Shown in pieces: positions 25,201 to 32,864 of a DNA stretch of 64,000 nt. The stretch spans positions 401,780-465,779 of the forward strand of contig JAVJRN010000049.1 in NCBI GenBank assembly GCA_040218415.1. The letters run 5' to 3'. Position 1 is the stretch's first letter. Each line of letters begins with the position of its first letter. Under the pieces are notes generated by a model. That model ran no database searches, was not told where the DNA came from, and worked only from the letters and a program-made list of their open reading frames with translations. This DNA comes from JAVJRN01 sp040218415 (GTDB taxonomy: Bacteria > Bacteroidota > Bacteroidia > Cytophagales > Cyclobacteriaceae). A program made the position numbers and the translations under genes.

Positions 25201-27259
25201 CGGAGAACTCGGATATGCGCCTCCTGTCGCGGATGCGGGTGGTAATGTAGTAGTTGTTTTACCTGAAACTACTGCCGTATTGGATGGTTCCAAAAGTGCT
25301 GATTCAGATAGTCAAAACCTAACCTATTTTTGGGAGCAGGTTTATGGTCCTTCTATAATTACTTTTGCCAATAGCGCTACGGTTTCTCCTAGTATTTCCA
25401 ATCTTTTAGAAGGGGTGTACAAGGTTAACCTGCTTGTTAGCGATGGTGTCTATTCCAGTACATCTTCCGTCTTGGTCATTGTGTCAGAGACTGCTAACAG
25501 AGCACCAAATATAACTATCACGTCACCGCAGAATAATCAGGATTTTAGAGAAGGAAGTGACATTAAAATTATCACATCAGCGAGCGATTTGGATGGCGAG
25601 ATAGCTAAAGTAGCGTTTTACGCAGGTGATCAAAAACTAGGGGAAGACCTCACGGCACCTTTCGAATATGATTGGATCAATGTAGCCGTTGGAGAGTACA
25701 GTCTTACCGCCATAGCGACGGATGATGCTGGCGCTACTGCTACCTCTGTAGTCGTTATGGTTAAAGTATCAGAGGTTAATAGTTGTGTCACAACATCCAG
25801 TGAATCCACTGAGGGTTCGTTTTCGGTCGGGTATACGGCCACCTACGAATCTGCCGGATCAGACTTGCTGGTAAAGTTTGAATTGCTAGATACAGATAAG
25901 TCGGGCGTGGTTGCGTACTTATTCCAGAAAGAGCCATTCTCGGAATCGATCATGGACAATGAGGGAGGAAATGTATTTTCCAAGCGCATCAGTGGCTTAA
26001 CTCCAGGAACAAAAGTAAGCTATGCATGTAAGTTCGCTTTTGCCGGTGGACTTGCAGTGACCAAGTATATAGATTACGAAATAGGAGGTGACTGTAGTGG
26101 TTCTGGAGGAGGTGGGGGATCAGAAGATGATACCCAAGCACCTACCAACTTTACAGTAAATACCGGTGCAGTAAATGCTTCTTCTGTCGAGTTTTTATTG
26201 ATGGCATTAGATGACTCGCAGGAGGTAATCTATGAAATAAAATATAATAGCAAAAGCGTTACTACAAAAGGTGGATCTGGAGTTGAGATCTCTGAGATCG
26301 TTGGTGGGTTAAGCCCCGAGACGTCATATTCTTTTAGCATTAGCGCAAAAGATGCCTCAGGAAACGTAGCAACAAATAGTCCTTTAACGCTGGAGGTGAC
26401 AACAAGTGAGGATACCAATACTGCATGTTCTGGGACCTCATCTGAGGCACAACAAGGCTCATTTTCGGTCGGCTATAATTATGAGTTTAGAACCGATGGT
26501 AGCAATGTGATTGTCACATTTGAATTGTTGGATAACAAAAATGATGTCAATGCGCTGTTATGGACCGAATCTCCATTCAGTGAAAAAGCAATGACTGGTT
26601 CAGGGAATAAATACACCGCTACACTGACTAATCAAACTCCCGGAACAGTTTTAAGCCTTGCTGTCAAATTTGCTTTTGCCGGAGGGCTTGCGGTTACAAA
26701 ATATTTCAGTTACACCGTGGGTGAAGATTGTGTCGTTCAAGAGCCTTCCTCCGATGCTACATTAAGTGATCTTAAAATAGATGGAGAGGCTATGGAAGGA
26801 TTTAGTGCTGATATTCTAGCCTACACCATGGTTCTCGCATCGGATGTCGAATTTATTCCTCAAGTAACTGCTGAGGTTACACACGAAAATGCGGATATAT
26901 TAATTACGCAGGCTACCGAATTACCCGGAATGGCGAGTGTCCTAGTAACCGCTGAAGATGGAGTGACAACAAAGTCTTATACGATCACTTTCCAGCAGGA
27001 TGATGCATTGAGTATTGATGAAACACGTAATGCTAATGAACCGATATACAGATATCTAGATAACGAACTTTCTGTGGTATTTAGATCAAGCCTTAATATT
27101 GAAGGATACGCAGTTTATGATCTTTCAGGAAAGATTATATCGAGTAGTTCTGTCAATAATACAATGCAAGAGCTGACCATTCCAATCAGAGCCAAAGGGA
27201 TCAATATTGTGGTGATTACAACAGAGGAAGGTGTTTTGAGTAAAAAGTTTTTCTTCTAG
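22217..27259 (+). CDS. GH81 endo-1,3-beta-glucanase with CBM6 and T9SS sorting domain
   Basis: A 1,680-residue secreted enzyme. It starts at TTG 22217, because the signal peptide (MKRSLLSILTITAVSFFISL) begins there and no ATG precedes it. The GH81 domain (about 30-760) shows PVPTNDWWSKLV, DHHFHWGYF with Asp441, and GNDQESTSESMQF with Glu516 and Glu520, the positions known as catalytic in yeast Eng2. Then come an Ig-like domain, a CBM6 (about 845-995; ISSGEWLEYTVEV), PKD- and Ig-like repeats (about 1,005-1,190), a CFAGGLAVTKY-type module present twice (about 1,193-1,295 and 1,400-1,505) with an FN3-like domain between them, and a T9SS end (YAVYDLSGK ... LSKKFFF). It should cleave long beta-1,3-glucan together with GH16. 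Confidence 0.94.
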   Translation: MKRSLLSILTITAVSFFISLSAQITTVGSGSYTSTFPGTDEAGRNGFPPGTPQLSGNALGKPVPTNDWWSKLVLENHAGNLFNYPMTMKTINEGLIVTYIPWGVIGDNAPIQVGLSGMNTNQTTISDYTDWTVTMNWNDGSHNMSVTSGIGMPFLYFEKESDDVLEIKVNVGTASVSGEMLIVENASANADFVFYAPAGSSWTQNGTIYTSTLSGKNYWSMAMLPQDNTNVANVANEYKKYAYVFPANTTTEWSYDEATSVVKTDFTIVTDVKEGVNTQMLIGLLPHQWANLAAGSPEPAGYTYESVRGDLKTMEGNTFSVENTFKGILPTMPYLANYSEGFSPSKMASKIDQIENDGLSTWTDSYNEGQVMNRLIQTARIADQTGDIVARDKMVATIKERLEDWLTYEAGEVAFLFYYNTDWSALLGYPAGHGQDNNINDHHFHWGYFIHAAAFMEQFEPGWMNDWGDMVNHLVRDAASESRNDEKFPFLRNFSPYAGHCWANGFASFPQGNDQESTSESMQFNSSLIHWGTITGNDEIRDLGIYLYTTEQTAIEEYWLDIYERNFKPNQQYALVSRVWGNSYDNGTFWTSDITASYGIELYPMHGGSLYLGHNTDYVQRLWSEIEKNTEILSDNSVNPNLWHDTFWKLLSFIDTQKAIDLYDAYPDRILKFGVSDAQTYHWLHAMNALGSLRADITADYPIASAFENNGSMTYVAHNYSNQDITVTYSDGFKLEVAAGKMVTNKDASITGTLTSDFNQAYVGGSVNLSVEVSGDGVSKVEFFDEGKLIGEDAIAPYEIKAENLGLGLRGMYARIYVGDQFNVTNNLAIQVGEQVPFSGTPHTIPGTIEAGHYDKFEGGPGQDVAYVDGSINNEGDYRKDEYVDAAEVDGEGATIGWISSGEWLEYTVEVASAGVYEVSARYASGNANGGGPFYFEIDGKKVSDNISLPSTSTTNWDTWSAKTASLELNKGTHVLRLVFVSGEFNLGKLTFTKTGELGYAPPVADAGGNVVVVLPETTAVLDGSKSADSDSQNLTYFWEQVYGPSIITFANSATVSPSISNLLEGVYKVNLLVSDGVYSSTSSVLVIVSETANRAPNITITSPQNNQDFREGSDIKIITSASDLDGEIAKVAFYAGDQKLGEDLTAPFEYDWINVAVGEYSLTAIATDDAGATATSVVVMVKVSEVNSCVTTSSESTEGSFSVGYTATYESAGSDLLVKFELLDTDKSGVVAYLFQKEPFSESIMDNEGGNVFSKRISGLTPGTKVSYACKFAFAGGLAVTKYIDYEIGGDCSGSGGGGGSEDDTQAPTNFTVNTGAVNASSVEFLLMALDDSQEVIYEIKYNSKSVTTKGGSGVEISEIVGGLSPETSYSFSISAKDASGNVATNSPLTLEVTTSEDTNTACSGTSSEAQQGSFSVGYNYEFRTDGSNVIVTFELLDNKNDVNALLWTESPFSEKAMTGSGNKYTATLTNQTPGTVLSLAVKFAFAGGLAVTKYFSYTVGEDCVVQEPSSDATLSDLKIDGEAMEGFSADILAYTMVLASDVEFIPQVTAEVTHENADILITQATELPGMASVLVTAEDGVTTKSYTITFQQDDALSIDETRNANEPIYRYLDNELSVVFRSSLNIEGYAVYDLSGKIISSSSVNNTMQELTIPIRAKGINIVVITTEEGVLSKKFFF

Positions 27260-27273
27260 TTTCCATTTGAGGG

Positions 27274-27311
27274 AATAAAAGGTAATAGAATTTGCTGTTA
27301 CCTTTTATTTT
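27274..27311 (+). terminator. Terminator after GH81
   Basis: AATAAAAGGTAA pairs perfectly (12 bp) with TTACCTTTTATT across a 12-base loop, 15 bp after the GH81 stop. The right arm supplies the T-rich end. Confidence 0.75.
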
Positions 27312-27419
27312 GAGCACCAAAGAAAAATGCTTTTTTCTCTTCTGTCTCGATCATTAATCACTAAGAATTATTGGTAGTTTGATAGTCATTCAAAGGCGAT
27401 CAGAATTTTGCTATGTAAG

Positions 27420-27470
27420 GGAGAAATTAAAAATAAAAAAAGGGTTACAATTCGAAAATTGTAACCCTTT
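27420..27470 (-). terminator. Terminator of the tRNA-Ser/tRNA-Arg transcript
   Basis: A perfect 14-bp stem (AAAGGGTTACAATT at 27439-27452 and its complement at 27457-27470) with a four-base loop, followed on the reverse strand by a long T-rich run. It lies 10 bp beyond the tRNA-Arg 3' end. Confidence 0.88.
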
Positions 27471-27480
27471 TAACTTTTAG

Positions 27481-27554
27481 TGATTCGCTCAGGACTCGAA
27501 CCTGAAACCCCCTGCTTAGAAGGCAGGCGCTCTATCCAGTTGAGCTAGCGAACC
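27481..27554 (-). tRNA. tRNA-Arg (TCT)
   Basis: The full cloverleaf folds by eye: acceptor GGTTCGC/GCGAATC, D-arm GCTC...GAGC, anticodon stem CCTGC/GCAGG with loop CTTCTAA (anticodon TCT), T-arm TCAGG-TTCGAGT-CCTGA, discriminator A. CCA is not encoded. It lies 32 bp after tRNA-Ser on the same strand. Confidence 0.96.
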
Positions 27555-27585
27555 ATTTCTTAAGCAATCCTTTTCTGCAAACTAT

Positions 27586-27673
<88 letters not shown>

Positions 27674-27870
27674 GTGAGCTCCTCTGAAAAGGATGGCAAA
27701 CTTAGAATAAAACAATTATTTTACAAAGACTCTTAAACTTATTTCCATATTAAATTACAGCTTTAGTTTTACTTGAATGAAATCATGAAATATACAGCAG
27801 TACTAATTTTTGTTAAATACTTAAACAAGCTTAGGTCACTGTCGTTGGCTATGTTAATTTTAAGATATAT

Positions 27871-28839
27871 ATGAATTGGGCAAATGAAGTAGGAGTATTT
27901 GAATACTCTCTGATCGCAATATTTTTTTTCGCATATCTCTTCTATATCATAAGGCTTTACAATATCAAAAAGGCTTTAAAAACGTCTATTAGTCGTTTAG
28001 TCATCAAACTTTTTCTTCGAACCTTTTATTTTTCCTTATTGGTAATATCTCTGGTTGGGCCTTCTTTCGGAGAAACCTCGCGCGAAGTAAAATCAATCGG
28101 AAAAGATATATTTATATGCGTTGATCTTTCGCAATCAATGAATGCTTTCGATATTCAGCCAACGCGCTTGGAAAAAGTGAAATTTGAACTCTCGAATATA
28201 GTGGAGGCTTTTAGTTCAGACCGAATCGGACTCATTATGTTTTCAAACGAATCGTTCATGCAATGTCCCTTGACCTACGACAACAATGCTTTAAATCTGT
28301 TTATCAAATCCTTGAACACGACTTTAGTGCCGAACTCTGGGACCGATTTTGGCCCACCAATGAAAATGGCTTTGGATAAATTAGCCAATGAAGAAGGCAT
28401 AGCCACCCGTCAAAAGTCAAAGGTCATAATTCTTATTTCAGATGGTGAAGATTTTGGAACGGATACCGAACAAGTCGCGGAGGAAGTGGAAAATAGTGGG
28501 ATTAAACTTTTTACCCTTGGCGTAGGTACGGAGAAAGGGAGTAAGATTTCCACAAGAAATGGTTTTAAGAGAAACAACCAGGGGCAGGAAGTCGTGAGTA
28601 AAATGAATGCCAATTCACTCAAAAAACTGGCTGCCGATACTGGGGGTAAATATTTTGAAATTAATGACGGTAGAAATGATACCGAACGATTAATAAACGC
28701 AATCAATGATATTGAGGGAGAATTGAGGGATTCGAAAAAAGTAGATGCCAAGGCAAATAAATATTTTTACTTTTTGGCTTTGGCGTTGATTTTAATGCTC
28801 ATTGATTATTTGTTTCATGTAAAAGTCATCAGACTATGA
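27871..28839 (+). CDS. batB: BatB-like von Willebrand factor A membrane protein
   Basis: A 322-residue protein with two N-terminal hydrophobic segments (about 12-30 and 47-65), a VWA domain (about 80-290) with an intact MIDAS motif (CVDLSQSMNAFD, then the Thr in NSGTDFG and Asp in LISDGEDFG), and a C-terminal membrane helix (FYFLALALILMLIDYLF). This is the layout of BatA/BatB proteins of the Bacteroides aerotolerance (bat) system. Its end overlaps the next gene by 4 bp. The usual batA, batD, batE, moxR and DUF58 genes are not next to it. Confidence 0.85.
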   Translation: MNWANEVGVFEYSLIAIFFFAYLFYIIRLYNIKKALKTSISRLVIKLFLRTFYFSLLVISLVGPSFGETSREVKSIGKDIFICVDLSQSMNAFDIQPTRLEKVKFELSNIVEAFSSDRIGLIMFSNESFMQCPLTYDNNALNLFIKSLNTTLVPNSGTDFGPPMKMALDKLANEEGIATRQKSKVIILISDGEDFGTDTEQVAEEVENSGIKLFTLGVGTEKGSKISTRNGFKRNNQGQEVVSKMNANSLKKLAADTGGKYFEINDGRNDTERLINAINDIEGELRDSKKVDAKANKYFYFLALALILMLIDYLFHVKVIRL

Positions 28840-29720
28840 AAATTTTATTAACACTTATAGCAGTATTAATTTCCTTAAGTAATCCAGCTGAAATAGCTAG
28901 ATCAAATAAGTTGAAAGAGTTGGCTAAAGAGTCTTTTGAGCGCGGAGATTACCAAGAAGCAATCAAGAATTATAGTTTTTTGATTGATTCTATGGGAGTG
29001 GATGAAAAAGAACTTTTCTTGAATAGAGCCCATAGTTATTATTTGGCGGGAGATACAGCTAAAGCAAAACCGGATTATCAAAACGCGACCGCAAGTAATT
29101 CATCAAAACTCAGATCTTTAGCACATCAGCAATTAGGCGTCATGGCTAAGGATAAGAACAAGCTAGAGGAATCTCTGGCACATTTGAAATCTTCCTTAAA
29201 AAATGATCCGACAAACGAACAGGCACGCTATGATTATGAAGTAGTCAAAAGGCTGGCTAACGAGCAAAAAGAACAAGAACAGGATCAAGAAGGCGAGGAC
29301 AACAAAGATCAGCAGGACCAAGAAAAAAGCGACGAGCAAAAAGAGCAAGATCAAGAAAATAAACAAGATCAAGAGAACCAGCAGGATCAAGAAGGGGACG
29401 AAGGCGAACAGGATCAGCAGAACCAAGAACAAAAAGATCAGGATCAGGAGGGAGAGCAAGATCAGGAACAACAAAAAGAAGGCGAGGAAAAGAAAGAAGG
29501 TGAAGAGGAGCAACAGCAAGGAGAAGAAAGCAAAGAGGAGGGAGAAGAAAATAAAGAAGCGCCAAAACCTTCCACTCAGCAAAAGCTGGAAGACATGAAT
29601 ATTAGCGAAGAAAAGGCACGAATGATTTTAGAAGCTATGCAGAATAATGAAATCCAATACATTCAGCAGCAGAGAAGAAAGCCGACTAAGCCAATTGATA
29701 GCGATAAACCTGATTGGTAA
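28836..29720 (+). CDS. batC: BatC-like TPR protein with a long Gln/Glu/Asp-rich tail
   Basis: A 294-residue protein with a short signal-like N-terminus (MKILLTLIAVLISLSNPAE), three TPR-like helices pairs (about 25-140), then an extremely low-complexity segment (about 145-250) made of repeated DQE, EQD and EGEE words, and a conserved-looking C-terminal helix (SEEKARMILEAMQNNEIQYI) typical of BatC. In the bat system BatC is thought to scaffold the VWA proteins in the periplasm. The acidic tail is encoded by biased GA-rich sequence, producing long meaningless open frames on the other strand. The start overlaps batB (ATGA). Confidence 0.83.
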   Translation: MKILLTLIAVLISLSNPAEIARSNKLKELAKESFERGDYQEAIKNYSFLIDSMGVDEKELFLNRAHSYYLAGDTAKAKPDYQNATASNSSKLRSLAHQQLGVMAKDKNKLEESLAHLKSSLKNDPTNEQARYDYEVVKRLANEQKEQEQDQEGEDNKDQQDQEKSDEQKEQDQENKQDQENQQDQEGDEGEQDQQNQEQKDQDQEGEQDQEQQKEGEEKKEGEEEQQQGEESKEEGEENKEAPKPSTQQKLEDMNISEEKARMILEAMQNNEIQYIQQQRRKPTKPIDSDKPDW

Positions 29721-29841
29721 GTACTCCCGTTTTGGTTTTGTAGCGCATACGTCAAAATGAAATAATTCTTTTTGGCTGACTAACTTTACACAAAATAAAC
29801 ACATTGAAAACCGGGTCATAGATCCACTCAAAAACTAACAA

Positions 29842-31020
29842 ATGAAAGAAGTATACATTGCAGCTGCTGTAAGAACCCCAATCGGCAGTTTCGGAGGAAG
29901 TCTTTCTGGTTTTACAGCGATAGAACTAGGAAGTAAGGCGATTACCGGAGCTTTGAAAAAAGCGAAGGTTGATGCCAAAGAAGTCAATGAAGTTTTCATG
30001 GGAAATGTGGTTTCGGCATACTTAGGGCAAGCCCCAGCGCGACAAGCGGCTATTGGTGCTGGGATAGGCTTCAATGTTCCATGCACCACGATTAACAAAG
30101 TTTGCGCCTCTGGTATGAAATCGGTCATGTTTGGCGCTCAGTCCATTATGCTTGGTATCAACGATGTGGTTGTTGCAGGTGGAATGGAAAGTATGTCCAA
30201 TATTCCTTACTATATTCCAAAAGCGCGAACGGGGTATAAATATGGACATGGGCAATTGATTGATGGGTTGATGCACGATGGATTGTGGGAGGTTTATAAT
30301 GGTTTCCCGATGGGAAGTTGTGCGGACAATACGGCCAAGGAGAAAAATATTTCCAGAGAAGCACAAGATGAATATGCCATCAATTCTTATAAAAAGGTAG
30401 AAAAAGCAACCGTCGACGGAAAATTTAAAGACGAGATTATTCCTATTGAGATTCCTCAGAGAAAAGGAGATCCAATCATTATGGATGCCGATGAAGAATA
30501 TAAAAATGTCTTTTTCGATAAGATACCTTCACTGAGACCTGTCTTTAACAAAGACGGAACTGTTACTGCAGCAAATGCCTCAACAATCAATGATGGAGCT
30601 TCGGCGCTTGTTTTGGTGAGTAAAGAGAAGTTAGAAGAACTGGGCTTAACACCAATTGCAAAAATAATAGGATTTGCAGATGCGGCTCAAGAACCCATTT
30701 GGTTTACCACGGCACCTTCGCTCGCGATTCCGAAAGCTATCGCTCATGCAGGAATTACGGCGGAAGATGTTGATTTCTATGAAATAAACGAGGCTTTTTC
30801 TGTGGTGGCCATTGCCAACAATATGGAACTAGGCTTAGATCCGAATAAGGTCAATGTCTATGGAGGAGCGGTTGCATTAGGACATCCTCTCGGAACTTCC
30901 GGGGCGAGAATTATTGCGACCCTAAACAGTGTTTTACATCAAGAAAATGGTAAAATAGGCGTAGCAGGAATTTGCAACGGAGGCGGTGGTGCTTCAGCGA
31001 TCGTTATAGAAAAAGTGTAA
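29842..31020 (+). CDS. Acetyl-CoA C-acetyltransferase (thiolase)
   Basis: A 392-residue protein of usual thiolase length. The acylated cysteine is in NKVCASGMKS (near residue 91), the second set of catalytic residues in NEAFSVV, GHPLGTSGARI and the C-terminal CNGGGGAS. It condenses two acetyl-CoA or cleaves acetoacetyl-CoA in the cytoplasm. The motifs fit the AtoB/PhaA type better than the FadA type. It stands alone here, but a 3-hydroxybutyryl-CoA dehydrogenase lies at 41204, so both may serve short-chain acyl-CoA metabolism. Confidence 0.95.
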   Translation: MKEVYIAAAVRTPIGSFGGSLSGFTAIELGSKAITGALKKAKVDAKEVNEVFMGNVVSAYLGQAPARQAAIGAGIGFNVPCTTINKVCASGMKSVMFGAQSIMLGINDVVVAGGMESMSNIPYYIPKARTGYKYGHGQLIDGLMHDGLWEVYNGFPMGSCADNTAKEKNISREAQDEYAINSYKKVEKATVDGKFKDEIIPIEIPQRKGDPIIMDADEEYKNVFFDKIPSLRPVFNKDGTVTAANASTINDGASALVLVSKEKLEELGLTPIAKIIGFADAAQEPIWFTTAPSLAIPKAIAHAGITAEDVDFYEINEAFSVVAIANNMELGLDPNKVNVYGGAVALGHPLGTSGARIIATLNSVLHQENGKIGVAGICNGGGGASAIVIEKV

Positions 31021-31042
31021 AACAACATACTTTTAAAGAGCC

Positions 31043-31075
31043 GAACCTCTCGATTTTTCGTGAGGTTCTTTTTTT
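31043..31075 (+). terminator. Terminator after the thiolase gene
   Basis: GAACCTC pairs with GAGGTTC across a 12-base loop, followed by seven T, starting 22 bp after the stop. Confidence 0.85.
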
Positions 31076-31188
31076 GAACTAAGAATTATCCAATACCAGA
31101 GCATCCAAAAAGGCTAAAATAAATTACTGATCAAACAGTTAATAAAATATAAAGTGCAATGCGAATCAATAATAACTATTATTTAGAG

Positions 31189-32520
31189 ATGACTTCAACT
31201 TATTTTTTATTAAGAACTACTGTCATTTCGTGGTGTGTTTTGGGAACTTTTTCAGCGACTAGTCAGCAAAAAATATTGACTTATCACGACCAAAAATTTA
31301 CAAAGGTAAAAGAGGAGTATTACGCCTTCAAAGAAGATACAATAGAAGTACTCGAAGGTGACTACCGCATGTTTGACTTGAATGGGAATGTCGTAGTTAC
31401 TGGAGAATATCAGGATGGTTTGCGCGAGGGTTTGTTTTATAATTATTATGCTAGTGGCGCAAAACAACGAGAAACGCTCTACGAAAAAGGCTTAAGACAA
31501 GGAGTTACGAAGGTATATGATGAAGACGGCTCTATCATTCAGGAAGCTGTATTTCGAAATGACACCTTATCAGGACTCCTCAAACTTTATGACGAAGAAG
31601 GTCGAATAAAAGGAGAAACTGCTTTCAAAAATGGTAAACCCGATGGTCTAGTAAAATCTTATTTCGAAAACGGGACGATCTCCGAAGAAATAAATTATTT
31701 GAATGGTAAGCCTAATGGTTTGACAAAGAAGTATCACGAAAATGGTAAAATTAAGCTGGAGGCCTATTATATCAACGGATTGTTAGATGGTGACTATCGA
31801 ACATTTTTCCCATCTGGAAAACTAGAAATGGAGGTTAGAAATTTAAGAGGGAAAAAATCAGGATTTATAAAAGCTTACCATGAAAACGGACAATTAAGTT
31901 CGGAAGGAATTTATGAGAACGGCTATTTGCAAGGTGACTATGTTGCTTATTATGCCAATGGAAATTTAAAATCAAAATACAACTACAAAAACGGCCGCAA
32001 ACAAGGGAAAAATACCGATTACTTTGAAAATGAAAAGGTTCAAGTCTTAGCCCAGTATTCCAATGGAGGTTTGAATGCGGTTATTGAAGAGTTTAACGAA
32101 AAAGGAAAATTAGTATCGTCCAAAAAGATCATCAATGAATTACCTGCTGGCGATTGGAAGTTTTACGATGACAAGGGTCGACCAAAACTATTCGAGACCT
32201 ACGAAGCTGGAAAGCTGTCAGGCTTGCGAGAAATTTATGAAAATGGAAAACGGATTGCCGAAGAGCAATATGCCTTTGGTATGCAGCAAGGACTAACGAA
32301 AACATACTATCCTAATGGTAAGCTGAAGGAGGAATCAAATTGGAAGATTGGACGACTTCAAGGGCCTTTTACCCGATATTACGAAAACGGCCAAGTTGAA
32401 TACACCGGAAATTACAATAGAAATAAGCGTCACGGAGAGTGGGTTTATTTTGATAAAAAAGGAGTGGAACAAAATAAAGTAACTTACCAATCTGGTGAAA
32501 TCATCAATAAAAACGAATGA
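31189..32520 (+). CDS. Secreted MORN-variant (YwqK-like) repeat protein
   Basis: Start taken at ATG 31189, where a signal peptide begins (MTSTYFLLRTTVISWCVLGT, ending FSATSQQ); an ATG 30 bp upstream is in frame. The mature part is about 14 tandem repeats of roughly 23 residues with the pattern YyenGkl...e..y.nG...G (examples YFENGTISEEINYLNGKPNG, YHENGKIKLEAYYINGLLDG). This is the MORN_2/YwqK repeat. Databases often label such proteins as antitoxins, but no toxin gene is adjacent, and in Bacteroidota they are common periplasmic or surface proteins of unknown role. A terminator precedes it, so it is probably its own transcript. Confidence 0.82.
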   Translation: MTSTYFLLRTTVISWCVLGTFSATSQQKILTYHDQKFTKVKEEYYAFKEDTIEVLEGDYRMFDLNGNVVVTGEYQDGLREGLFYNYYASGAKQRETLYEKGLRQGVTKVYDEDGSIIQEAVFRNDTLSGLLKLYDEEGRIKGETAFKNGKPDGLVKSYFENGTISEEINYLNGKPNGLTKKYHENGKIKLEAYYINGLLDGDYRTFFPSGKLEMEVRNLRGKKSGFIKAYHENGQLSSEGIYENGYLQGDYVAYYANGNLKSKYNYKNGRKQGKNTDYFENEKVQVLAQYSNGGLNAVIEEFNEKGKLVSSKKIINELPAGDWKFYDDKGRPKLFETYEAGKLSGLREIYENGKRIAEEQYAFGMQQGLTKTYYPNGKLKEESNWKIGRLQGPFTRYYENGQVEYTGNYNRNKRHGEWVYFDKKGVEQNKVTYQSGEIINKNE

Positions 32521-32523
32521 TTT

Positions 32524-32542
32524 AATACTTTGGCAAAGTATT
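32524..32542. promoter_or_regulatory. Perfect 19-bp palindrome upstream of the purC region
   Basis: AATACTTTGGCAAAGTATT has nine perfect pairs around a single central base. It starts 4 bp after the YwqK-like stop and lies just before the small ORF at 32558. With no loop it is not a terminator; a dimeric regulator site is the natural reading. It also contains TACTTTGG, near the Bacteroidota -7 promoter pattern. Confidence 0.45.
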
Positions 32543-32557
32543 TGGTTTTGAAGCTTC

Positions 32558-32764
32558 ATGTCTTTATCGAGAGGAATATCCATCCAGAACAGCATAGTTT
32601 TTGCCATCTTCAGTCTTTTGTTGATTAGCGCTTTGTTACTGTTAAAATGTAATACTGAGAAAAACATAACCCGTGATTTGATCTCGGCGGATTCCACCTT
32701 TATAATGGATAGTCAAAGCGCCATTGTTCTGGAAAAGACAGATGGTCAAAGAAAAACCAAATAG
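32558..32764 (+). CDS. Small single-helix membrane or lipoprotein-like protein, unknown function
   Basis: A 68-residue frame with a polar N-terminus, one hydrophobic stretch (IVFAIFSLLLISALLLLKC) and a polar tail. The Cys at the end of the helix (LLLLKC) is lipobox-like but the preceding residue is Lys, so lipidation is doubtful. No family is recognised. It lies between a palindrome and purC and could be a real leader gene or chance. Confidence 0.4.
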   Translation: MSLSRGISIQNSIVFAIFSLLLISALLLLKCNTEKNITRDLISADSTFIMDSQSAIVLEKTDGQRKTK

Positions 32765-32851
32765 TAAAATCTATTCGATCGAGTTTTCAGATGATTCAAC
32801 TAATAATTCTTTTTTATTTCTCTTCTCAAATAAACGTTTAACCAATCTGGT

Positions 32852-32859
32852 TATCTTTG
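32852..32859 (+). promoter_or_regulatory. Bacteroidota-type -7 element in front of purC
   Basis: TATCTTTG matches the TAnnTTTG consensus of the Bacteroidota housekeeping sigma factor. It ends 5 bp before the purC ATG, so transcription would begin at or very near the start codon. No clear -33 TTG is visible at the right spacing. Confidence 0.45.
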
Positions 32860-32864
32860 CCGCC

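Noticed and set aside
29196..29582. Long reverse-strand open frames opposite the BatC tail, rich in Leu and Phe
   Set aside because: They are the complement of the low-complexity Asp/Glu/Gln-coding tract and have no start context or family resemblance.
32724..32864. N-terminally extended purC
   Set aside because: The extra 47 codons have no family similarity and overlap another frame and the -7 promoter element; ATG 32865 fits the family.
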